A DNA stretch of 13,427 nucleotides from Myxococcales bacterium (lineage in GTDB: Bacteria > Myxococcota_A > Polyangia > Polyangiales > JADJMO01). Below the pieces are notes generated by a model. The model worked only from the letters and a program-made list of their open reading frames with translations, did no database searches and had not been told where the DNA came from. Made by a program: the position numbers and the translations under genes. Below, piece by piece: positions 5,413 through 11,710 of the stretch. The stretch covers positions 1 through 13,427 of the forward strand of contig JAJXTK010000092.1 of the NCBI GenBank assembly GCA_021783935.1, given 5' to 3'. Every line of letters begins with the position of its first letter. The stretch's first letter is position 1.

Positions 5413-7005
5413 ATGTCCGAACTCCGCGACGCGTGGGCCCGTCACCGCAAGTACCTCTGCGCCGTAGAGGCGCTCTGCCTCTCGATCGACCCGAGCCGCA
5501 TGACCGCGCTCTCGGGCGAGGCGGCGTTCGACGCGGCGCTCGCGGCGCTCGAGGCGCCGATGCGCGCGGCGTTCGACGCGATGGGGGCGCTCGAGAAGGG
5601 GGCGATCGCGAACCCCGACGAGCAGCGCATGGTCGGCCACTACTGGCTGCGCGACGCCTCGCTGGCCCCGTCGGCCGAGCTGCGCGCGGCGATCGAGAAC
5701 ACCGTCGCCCGCATCGAGGCCTTCGCGTGGGACGTGCACGACGGGCAGCTGCGCGGCGGCACCGGCCAGCGCTTCACCGACCTGCTCGTCGTCGGCATCG
5801 GCGGCTCGGCGCTCGGCCCGCAGCTCGTCTCGCGCGCGCTCGGCTCCGCGTCGGACAAGCTCGCGGTCTCGTTCTTCGACAACACCGATCCCGACGGCAT
5901 GGATCTCGTGCTCGCGAGGCTCGGCGCGCGCCTCGCCTCGACGCTCGTGGTCGTCATCTCGAAGTCCGGCGGCACCAAGGAGACGCGCAACGGAATGCTC
6001 GAAGCGCGCTGGGCCTTCGAGCGCGCGGGCCTCGCGTTCGCCAAGCACTTCGTCGCCGTGACGGGCGAGGGGAGCGCGCTCGACGAGACGGCGAAGAAGG
6101 AGGGGTGGCTCGCGCGCTTCCCCATGTGGGACTGGGTCGGCGGTCGCACGAGCGAGCTGTCGGCGGTGGGGCTCCTGCCCGCCGCGCTGCAAGGGATCGA
6201 CGTGCGCGCGATGCTCGCCGGCGCGCGCGACTGCGACGTCGCGACGCGCGCCGCCGAGCTGCGCAACAACCCCGCGGCGCTGCTCGCCGCCTGCTGGCAC
6301 TACGCGGGCGGAGGCAAGGGCAAGCGCGACATGGTGATCCTCCCCTACAAGGATCGCCTGGAGCTGTTCTCGCGCTACTTGCAGCAGCTGGTGATGGAGT
6401 CGCTCGGCAAGGAGCTCGACCTGCGAGGCGAGGCCGTCCACCAGGGCATCGCCGTCTACGGCAACAAGGGCTCGACCGACCAGCACGCCTACGTGCAGCA
6501 GCTTCGCGAGGGGGTGCCGAACTTCTTCGCGACCTTCCTCGAGGTGCTGCGCGATCGCGACGGCGCCTCGCGCGAGGTCGAGCCCGGCGTCACCAGCGGC
6601 GACTACCTCCTCGGCTTCCTGCTCGGCACGCGCCGCGCGCTCACCGAGAAGGGGCGCCCCTCGCTGACGATCACCATCGACGAGGTCTCGCCGCGGGCGA
6701 TCGGCGCGCTCATCGCGCTGTTCGAGCGCGCCGTGGGGCTCTACGCGTCGATCGTCGGCATCAACGCCTACCACCAGCCCGGCGTCGAGGCCGGCAAGAA
6801 GGCGGCCGGCGAGGTGCTCTCGCTGCAGTCGAAGCTGCTCGCGCACTTCGGCGCGCGGCCGGCGGCGACCAACGCCGAGGCGCTCGCCGCGGCGCTCGGC
6901 AGCGAGGACGTCGAGACGCTCTACGAGCTCTGCGCGCACCTGTCGGCGAACGGCAGGCTCTTGCGCGAGGGGAACGGCCTCGCGGCGACGTTCCGCAGAC
7001 CCTGA
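5413..7005 (+). CDS. pgi: Glucose-6-phosphate isomerase
   Basis: A 530-residue phosphoglucose isomerase, interconverting glucose 6-phosphate and fructose 6-phosphate in the cytoplasm for glycolysis, gluconeogenesis and polysaccharide precursor supply. Two SIS-fold regions are evident: TDLLVVGIGGSALGPQLVSRAL (122-143) and the phosphate-binding VISKSGGTKET (181-191). WDWVGGRTSELSAVG (239-253) is the family signature. Expected active-site residues are present: Glu329 in VMESLGKELD, His358 in GSTDQHAYVQQL and Lys462 in GVEAGKKAAGEVL. It appears to be full length. The N-terminal HRKYLCAVEALCLSIDPSRM is typical of a bacterial PGI subgroup, supporting the ATG at 5413 over the next ATG at 5500. It lies 48 nt after the binding-protein gene and 47 nt before the aminopeptidase gene, so it might share transcripts with either. 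No functional link to the importer is apparent. Confidence 0.96.
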   Translation: MSELRDAWARHRKYLCAVEALCLSIDPSRMTALSGEAAFDAALAALEAPMRAAFDAMGALEKGAIANPDEQRMVGHYWLRDASLAPSAELRAAIENTVARIEAFAWDVHDGQLRGGTGQRFTDLLVVGIGGSALGPQLVSRALGSASDKLAVSFFDNTDPDGMDLVLARLGARLASTLVVVISKSGGTKETRNGMLEARWAFERAGLAFAKHFVAVTGEGSALDETAKKEGWLARFPMWDWVGGRTSELSAVGLLPAALQGIDVRAMLAGARDCDVATRAAELRNNPAALLAACWHYAGGGKGKRDMVILPYKDRLELFSRYLQQLVMESLGKELDLRGEAVHQGIAVYGNKGSTDQHAYVQQLREGVPNFFATFLEVLRDRDGASREVEPGVTSGDYLLGFLLGTRRALTEKGRPSLTITIDEVSPRAIGALIALFERAVGLYASIVGINAYHQPGVEAGKKAAGEVLSLQSKLLAHFGARPAATNAEALAAALGSEDVETLYELCAHLSANGRLLREGNGLAATFRRP

Positions 7006-7040
7006 GCGGCTTTCCGTTCGTCGGCAGCCCCTCGCGTCGC

Positions 7041-7046
7041 TACATT
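7041..7046 (+). promoter_or_regulatory. Candidate -10-like hexamer before the aminopeptidase gene
   Basis: TACATT (4 of 6 to TATAAT) ends 6 nt before the GTG at 7053, an ideal distance for a leaderless transcript. No good -35 sequence is visible at 16-18 nt. Confidence 0.25.
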
Positions 7047-7052
7047 GTGCGT

Positions 7053-8453
7053 GTGACGCTCTGGACCGAACCCACGCCCAAGGCCGCGCTCGTCGCCCGT
7101 CGTCAACGCCTCAGCCGCGCGCTCGCCGACGTGCCCGCGCTGATCGTCGCGGGGCGCCCGCGCCCGCGAAACTACGCCGCCAACACGTACCCGTTCCGCG
7201 CCGAGAGCCACTTCCTCTACCTCGTCGGTCGCCAGCTCGACGGCGCGGCGCTGCTGCTCGATCGCGGGCGCGCGACGCTCTTCGTGGAGCCGCCGGCGAG
7301 CGACGCCGCGCTCTGGCACGGCGAGGTGCCGGGCTTCGACGCCATCCGCGACGACACCGGCGTCGACGAGGTGCTGCCGCTCGATCGCCTCGGCGACGTG
7401 GTCGGCGCGCGCTGGCCCGAGGTCGCCACGCTGCCGGCGAACGACGAGCCGACGGCGGCCTGGCAGTCGCGCTCGAGCGGCCGCGAGGTGCGCGCGCGCT
7501 CGGGCGCGGAGCTCACCGGGCAGGACGCGACGCTCGCCGACGCGATGATCGCGCTGCGTCTCTCGCACGACGAGGCGGCGCTCTCGCAGATGCGGCGCGC
7601 GATCGAGGTGACCACGCTCGCGCACCACGCGGGGGCGCGCGCCCTCGGCCCGGGCGTGCGCGAGGCGGCGGTGCTCGCCGCGATCGACGCGACCTTCGTC
7701 GCGCACGGCATGGCCCCGGCGTACGGCTCGATCGTGTCGGTGCACGGCGAGGTGCTGCACAACGAGGCGCACCACGGCGTCGCGAGGGACGGCGACCTGT
7801 TGCTCGTCGACGCCGGCGCCGAGACGGCCGAGGGGTGGGCGAGCGACGTCACGCGCGTCTACCCGGTGAGCGGGCGCTTCTCGGCGACCCAGCGCGCGCT
7901 CTACGACGTCGTGCTCGCGGCCAACCGTGCGGCCATCGCCAAGGTCGCCCCGGGCGTGCGCTACCGCGACGTCCACGTCGAGGCGGGGCGCACCATCGTG
8001 CGCGGCCTCTGTGACCTCGGCATCCTGCGCGGCGAGATCGACGGCCTGGTCGAGCGCGGGGCGTACACGGTCTTCTTCCCGCACGGCGTCGGCCACCTGC
8101 TCGGGCTCGACGTGCACGACATGGAGGACCTCGGCGACCGCGCGGGCTACGCGCCGGGACGCGCGCGCGCGAGCCGCTTCGGCGACGCCTATCTGCGGCT
8201 CGATCGCGATCTTTCGCCGGGCATGGTCGTCACCATCGAGCCCGGCTTCTACCAAGTGCCCGCGATCCTGCGCGATCCGACCTACACGGCCGCGATCGAG
8301 CGCGACCTCGATCGCGACGCCCTCGCGCGCTTCGCCGACGTGCGCGGCATCCGCCTCGAGGACGACGTGCTGGTGACCGCGTCGGGCGCCGAGATCATGA
8401 CGCGCGCGATCCCCATCGACGCGGCCGCCATCGAGGCGTGGATGCGCGGTTGA
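7053..8453 (+). CDS. pepP: Xaa-Pro aminopeptidase (M24B metallopeptidase)
   Basis: A 466-residue aminopeptidase P-like enzyme, removing N-terminal residues that precede proline. The N-terminal AMP_N domain (about 1-160) includes RPRPRNYAANTYPFRAESHF and LYLVGRQLDGAALLL. The C-terminal pita-bread domain has the five expected dimanganese ligands: Asp253 (LLLVDAGAE), Asp265 (WASDVTRVYP), His348 (PHGVGHLLGLDVHD), Glu396 (VVTIEPGFY) and Glu436 (GIRLEDDVLV). His355 in the DVHD motif matches a catalytic histidine of E. coli PepP. No upstream ATG exists in the intergenic gap, so the start is GTG at 7053, or GTG at 7047, which would add two residues. No Shine-Dalgarno is visible. No signal peptide is seen, so the enzyme is presumably cytoplasmic. 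The gene symbol is by family; orthology to E. coli pepP was not tested. Confidence 0.92.
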   Translation: MTLWTEPTPKAALVARRQRLSRALADVPALIVAGRPRPRNYAANTYPFRAESHFLYLVGRQLDGAALLLDRGRATLFVEPPASDAALWHGEVPGFDAIRDDTGVDEVLPLDRLGDVVGARWPEVATLPANDEPTAAWQSRSSGREVRARSGAELTGQDATLADAMIALRLSHDEAALSQMRRAIEVTTLAHHAGARALGPGVREAAVLAAIDATFVAHGMAPAYGSIVSVHGEVLHNEAHHGVARDGDLLLVDAGAETAEGWASDVTRVYPVSGRFSATQRALYDVVLAANRAAIAKVAPGVRYRDVHVEAGRTIVRGLCDLGILRGEIDGLVERGAYTVFFPHGVGHLLGLDVHDMEDLGDRAGYAPGRARASRFGDAYLRLDRDLSPGMVVTIEPGFYQVPAILRDPTYTAAIERDLDRDALARFADVRGIRLEDDVLVTASGAEIMTRAIPIDAAAIEAWMRG

Positions 8454-8456
8454 GCG

Positions 8457-8471
8457 GAGCGCACGGCGCTC
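8457..8471 (+). terminator. Short GC hairpin after the aminopeptidase gene, possible terminator
   Basis: GAGCGC (8457-8462) and GCGCTC (8466-8471) form a perfect 6-bp stem around a 3-nt loop, starting 3 nt after the stop codon. There is no downstream T-tract, so it is at best a non-canonical terminator or an RNA 3'-end stabiliser. Such short hairpins also arise by chance at this GC content. Confidence 0.3.
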
Positions 8472-8515
8472 GCGATCGGGCGCGAAGTCGGAGCGCGCCG
8501 CGCCGCTCGCGGGGG

Positions 8516-8544
8516 GTGACGTCCGCGCGCGGCTTGGCTAGCAG
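8516..8544 (+). promoter_or_regulatory. Candidate promoter of the YHS lipoprotein gene
   Basis: GTGACG (8516-8521, containing the TGAC core of TTGACA) and TAGCAG (8539-8544) are 17 nt apart. The -10-like box ends 6 nt before the ATG at 8551, which lacks a Shine-Dalgarno. This is the best -35/-10 combination of the set in this window. Confidence 0.35.
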
Positions 8545-8550
8545 CACCCC

Positions 8551-8883
8551 ATGCGCAAGCTCCTATCCTCGCTCGCCGTCTCCTCGCTCCTGACGCTGGT
8601 CGCCTGCGGCGGCGCCGCCACGCCCGCCCCGGCCACGCCTGCGCCTGCCGGCACGGGCAGCGTCGCCGCGCCCGCCGCCTCGAGCGCCGCGCCGACCTCG
8701 GCCGATCTGAAGAAGCCCGGCGAGGCGAAGGTCGGCGACAAGACGACCTGCCCGGTCAGCGGTGAGCAGTTCGTCGTCATGGCCGACTCGCCCAGCGCCG
8801 ACTACCAAGGGAAGACCTACTACTTCTGCTGCGCGAACTGCGTCGGGAAGTTCAAGGCCGACCCGACGAAGTACGTCCGCTGA
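8551..8883 (+). CDS. Small YHS-domain lipoprotein, probable metal binding
   Basis: A 110-residue lipoprotein. The signal peptide ends in lipobox LVAC with Cys19, followed by an Ala/Pro/Ser-rich tether (20-50) like the linkers of other exported proteins here. Residues 65-108 form a YHS domain: TTCPVSGEQF with Cys67, a DYQGKTYYFCCANC segment with Cys93, Cys94 and Cys97, and a KFKADPTKYV ending. YHS domains occur in heavy-metal enzymes and copper/zinc-handling proteins and are thought to bind metal through such cysteines. Here the domain stands alone on a lipid anchor, so it may bind metal at the cell envelope; the metal is unknown. No other metal-resistance gene is adjacent. The next gene begins 208 nt downstream on the same strand. 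Confidence 0.88.
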   Translation: MRKLLSSLAVSSLLTLVACGGAATPAPATPAPAGTGSVAAPAASSAAPTSADLKKPGEAKVGDKTTCPVSGEQFVVMADSPSADYQGKTYYFCCANCVGKFKADPTKYVR

Positions 8884-9091
8884 GCGGCGAGGTCGAGCTT
8901 CGGCACCACGCGCTCGTGACCCGCGGCGTCGAGGCCGCATCTCACCTGGCTGTCGAAATCGGGCGGGAATTGATGCCTCGACGGTGCCGCCAGTGGACGC
9001 GGCGGCGAAGATGGTCGAGACCCGTCCGCTTCGTCGAACCCCGCACGCCGTCGCGCGACGGCGTTGCAGAACCGCGAGTGGAGCCGTGAAC
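8884..9091. other. 208-bp intergenic region without a supported gene
   Basis: I see no convincing gene, RNA or intrinsic terminator here. Two loose complementary pairs exist, GTCGAGGC (8928-8935) with GCCTCGAC (8975-8982), and CGGCACC (8901-8907) with GGTGCCG (8983-8989). They could form a weak extended stem, but their loops are long. An in-frame ATG at 9011 could extend the helicase N-terminus, but the added residues are Arg-rich and do not look like protein under selection. Confidence 0.5.
9080..9083 (+). promoter_or_regulatory. Ribosome binding site GGAG for the HelD-like gene
   Basis: GGAG lies 8 nt before the GTG at 9092 but only 2 nt before the GTG at 9086. It therefore favours 9092 as the start. 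Confidence 0.4.
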
Positions 9092-11704
9092 GTGTCGAGC
9101 CCGTCCGAGCGCAACGAAGGTGACGCCCCGCGCGCCGCCGATCCGCCCGAGCCCGTCCGCGACGAAGAGAAGGTGCTCGAGCGAGTGATGAGCTCGCTGC
9201 GCGCGCGCACGACCAAGACGGGCAAGCGCGACTACGACGCCGAGCTCATCGCCCTGCGCGACGAGCTCGCCGAGGCGCGCCTCGAGGACGCGCCGCCGCT
9301 GCTCGCGCAGATGGAGCGACTGCAGGCCGTGGCCGCGCGCCGAATGGAGGTCACCGACGGCACCCTCGACGCGCGCTCGCCGTACTTCGCGCACATGCGC
9401 CTGCGCGAGAACGGCAAGTTGCGCGACGTCTGCCTCGGTCGCGCGACCTACCTCGATCCCGAGCACGGCGTGCGGGTCGTCGACTGGCGCAACGCGCCGG
9501 TGAGCCGCATCTACTACCGCTACGCCGAGGGGGATCCCTACGAGGAGCTCTTCGGTGACAAGGAGGTCGAGGGGGAGGTCCTCGTGCGCCGCGACGTGAC
9601 GATCGCGAGCGGCCGCCTGGTGCGCGTCGGCGCCGCGCAGGCCACCTACGCGCGCCGCACCGACGGCAGCTGGCGCACACTCTCGCTGCGATCGACGCGC
9701 CTCTCGGGCGGGCAGGGCACGGCGGTGCTCCCCGACTCCGAGCACGGCCAAGCCCGCGGAGTGCTCGGCGAGGGGCACGGCGAGGAGGGGGTGGGGCGCC
9801 GCGATCGGTTCCTCCCCGAGATCGCCGCGCTGCTCGATCCCAAGCAGTTCGAGGCGATTTCGCGCCCCGCGGCGGGCGTGGTCGTGATCCAAGGGGGCGC
9901 CGGCAGCGGCAAGACCACCGTCGGGCTGCACCGCATCGCGTATCTCGCCTACCAAGCGCCCAAGCGCTTCACCCCCGAGCGCGTCCTCGTCGTCGTGCCG
10001 AACCGCGCGCTCGCGAGCTACACCTCGCGCGTGCTGCCGTCGCTCGACGTCCCCGACGTGACCGTCGTGGTGATGTCGGAGTGGCAGCGCGAGGCGCGCG
10101 TGCGGGCGTTCCCGACGCTGCCGTCGAGGGTGAGCGAGGAGACGCCGCTCGCCGCCATGAAGCTGAAGCGACACCCGACGCTGCTGATGGAGCTCGAGCT
10201 CCGCGTCGATCGCCTCGCGGCCGAGCTCGACGCGGAGCTGCGCGGGGTGTGCGCGAAGGCGCCGCCGGCCATCGCCGCGCCGGTGCTGCGCGCCTGGGAG
10301 GCGCTCGCCAATGGCGCGCTGCACGGGCGCGCCCTGGGGGTGCGCCGTTGGCTCCAAGGGGCGGTGCCGATCCCGGGGCTCGAGCCGCCGCCCGACGGCG
10401 CCGCGCGGGTGCCGATCGAGCAGGCGCTCGTGCGCGTCGCGCGCCGCGCGAGGGACGTGCTCACGGTCTGGGCCGATCTGCTGACCGACCGCCCCGCGCT
10501 CGCCGCCCTCGTCGGGCAAGCGTCCCCTTCCGGGCTCGCGCCGCTCACGGCCGGCGACGTCGAGCTCGCCTTCCGCTGGTGCACGCGCCGCTGCGAGGCG
10601 GTGCTGGGCGTCGCGCAGGGCACGCTCGAAGATCGCGAGAAGCAGCGGCTGCGCGCCAAAGAGAAGGAGGCGCGCGAGCAGCTCGAGCAGCAGGAGCCTT
10701 TCGGCGGCGCGGCCGTCGATGAGGCCGCCGCGCGCGCGATCGACCAAGAGGACCTCAGCCCGCGTCGCCACAAGGGGGACGAGGTCGAGCACCGCGCGGC
10801 CTACCGCGACGACGACGATCACGGACCGTCCGACGAGGATCGGTTCCGCTCCGTCGACGGCCGCAGCGAGGCCGAGGAGGAGGAGGCCGAGAACGCCCTC
10901 GACGCCGAGGACGACGCGCTCTTGCTGCGGCTGCACCAGCGCATGCGCGGCCCGCTGCACGGCAAGGGTAAGGCGCCGCTCGCCTACGAGCACGTGTTCG
11001 TCGACGAGGTGCAGGACTGCGCGTCGATCGACCTCGCGGTGCTCGTCGAGTGCACCCACCTCGTCGGCGGCGAGCGCTCGATGACGCTCGCGGGCGACAC
11101 CGCGCAGCGCCTCACGCTCGACACCGGGCTCGGGCAGTTCGCCCCCGCGCTCGAGCAGCTCGGGCTGCCGCACGTGGAGGTCGAGCCGCTGCAGATCGGC
11201 TACCGCTCGACGCGGCAGGTGCTCGAGCTCGCGCGCGAGATCCTCGGGCCGCTCGCGCCCGCGACGCCCCCCGTCGCGCCGCGCGAAGGGGCGCCGGTCG
11301 AGACGCACAGCTTCGGCGATCAGGGGGCGGCCGCCGCGTTCCTCGCCGCGGGCCTACGCGACCTCGCGCTGCGCGAGCCGCTCGCGAGCGTCGCCCTGGT
11401 CACGCGCCACGCGTGGCAGGCCGACGTCTACTACGACGTGCTCTCGCGCGCGGAGATCCCGAACCTGCGTCGCGTGCGCGATCAGGATTTCGCCTTCCGC
11501 GCTGGGGTCGATCTCACCGACGTGCGCCAGGTGAAGGGGCTCGAGTGGGACTACGTGGTGCTGCTCGACGTCAACGCGCAGAGCTACGGCAACGAGGACG
11601 AGGCGCGCCACCTCCTGCACATCGCGGCCACGCGCGCCGCGCACCAGCTCTGGCTCGTCGCCACGGGCGATCCGTCGCCGCTGGTCACGCGCTGGGAGGT
11701 GTAG
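9092..11704 (+). CDS. HelD/UvrD-like superfamily 1 helicase (ATPase)
   Basis: An 870-residue SF1 helicase-like protein, larger than typical HelD proteins of about 700-780 residues. The N-terminus is charged and probably coiled coil (to about residue 85), followed by the HelD-type block ending VVDWRNAPVSRIYYRY. SF1 motifs are present: Walker A GGAGSGKTT (268-276), Walker B DEVQD (638-642, rather than the commoner DEAQD), TLAGDTAQR, the QIGYRSTRQVLELA motif, RQVKGLEWDYVVLLD and a HIAATRAAHQLWLV motif VI. HelD proteins of Gram-positive bacteria use ATP hydrolysis to detach stalled RNA polymerase; E. coli HelD is DNA helicase IV. Which role applies here is not settled. Residues about 511-628 form a strongly charged insertion with acidic runs. 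The start is GTG at 9092, supported by GGAG; GTG 9086, ATG 9011 and ATG 9188 are alternatives. The stop lies 6 nt from that of the convergent kinase gene. Confidence 0.88.
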   Translation: MSSPSERNEGDAPRAADPPEPVRDEEKVLERVMSSLRARTTKTGKRDYDAELIALRDELAEARLEDAPPLLAQMERLQAVAARRMEVTDGTLDARSPYFAHMRLRENGKLRDVCLGRATYLDPEHGVRVVDWRNAPVSRIYYRYAEGDPYEELFGDKEVEGEVLVRRDVTIASGRLVRVGAAQATYARRTDGSWRTLSLRSTRLSGGQGTAVLPDSEHGQARGVLGEGHGEEGVGRRDRFLPEIAALLDPKQFEAISRPAAGVVVIQGGAGSGKTTVGLHRIAYLAYQAPKRFTPERVLVVVPNRALASYTSRVLPSLDVPDVTVVVMSEWQREARVRAFPTLPSRVSEETPLAAMKLKRHPTLLMELELRVDRLAAELDAELRGVCAKAPPAIAAPVLRAWEALANGALHGRALGVRRWLQGAVPIPGLEPPPDGAARVPIEQALVRVARRARDVLTVWADLLTDRPALAALVGQASPSGLAPLTAGDVELAFRWCTRRCEAVLGVAQGTLEDREKQRLRAKEKEAREQLEQQEPFGGAAVDEAAARAIDQEDLSPRRHKGDEVEHRAAYRDDDDHGPSDEDRFRSVDGRSEAEEEEAENALDAEDDALLLRLHQRMRGPLHGKGKAPLAYEHVFVDEVQDCASIDLAVLVECTHLVGGERSMTLAGDTAQRLTLDTGLGQFAPALEQLGLPHVEVEPLQIGYRSTRQVLELAREILGPLAPATPPVAPREGAPVETHSFGDQGAAAAFLAAGLRDLALREPLASVALVTRHAWQADVYYDVLSRAEIPNLRRVRDQDFAFRAGVDLTDVRQVKGLEWDYVVLLDVNAQSYGNEDEARHLLHIAATRAAHQLWLVATGDPSPLVTRWEV

Positions 11705-11710
11705 CCGGCG

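Noticed and set aside
3391..6939. Very long antisense open frame (about 1180 codons) opposite hslO, the binding protein and pgi
   Set aside because: It is Arg/Ala/His/Leu-rich with no domain, and is explained by codon bias in a GC-rich genome. The plus-strand genes beneath it have complete recognised motifs. Its stop is simply the TAG inside the left CTAG of the repeat element.
5433..7052. Apparent N-terminal extension of the aminopeptidase frame back through pgi
   Set aside because: The residues are Arg-rich frame-shadow of pgi; recognisable aminopeptidase sequence begins only after the GTG at 7053.
8928..8989. Possible structured RNA or terminator between the YHS and helicase genes
   Set aside because: The two short complementary pairs have long loops, do not form a continuous stem and lack a T-tract; this level of pairing is expected by chance at this GC content.
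8942..11308. Long antisense open frame (about 790 codons) opposite the helicase
   Set aside because: It has His/Arg/Leu/Ala-rich composition typical of shadow frames, with no start context and no family resemblance; helicase motifs on the plus strand account for the coding signal.
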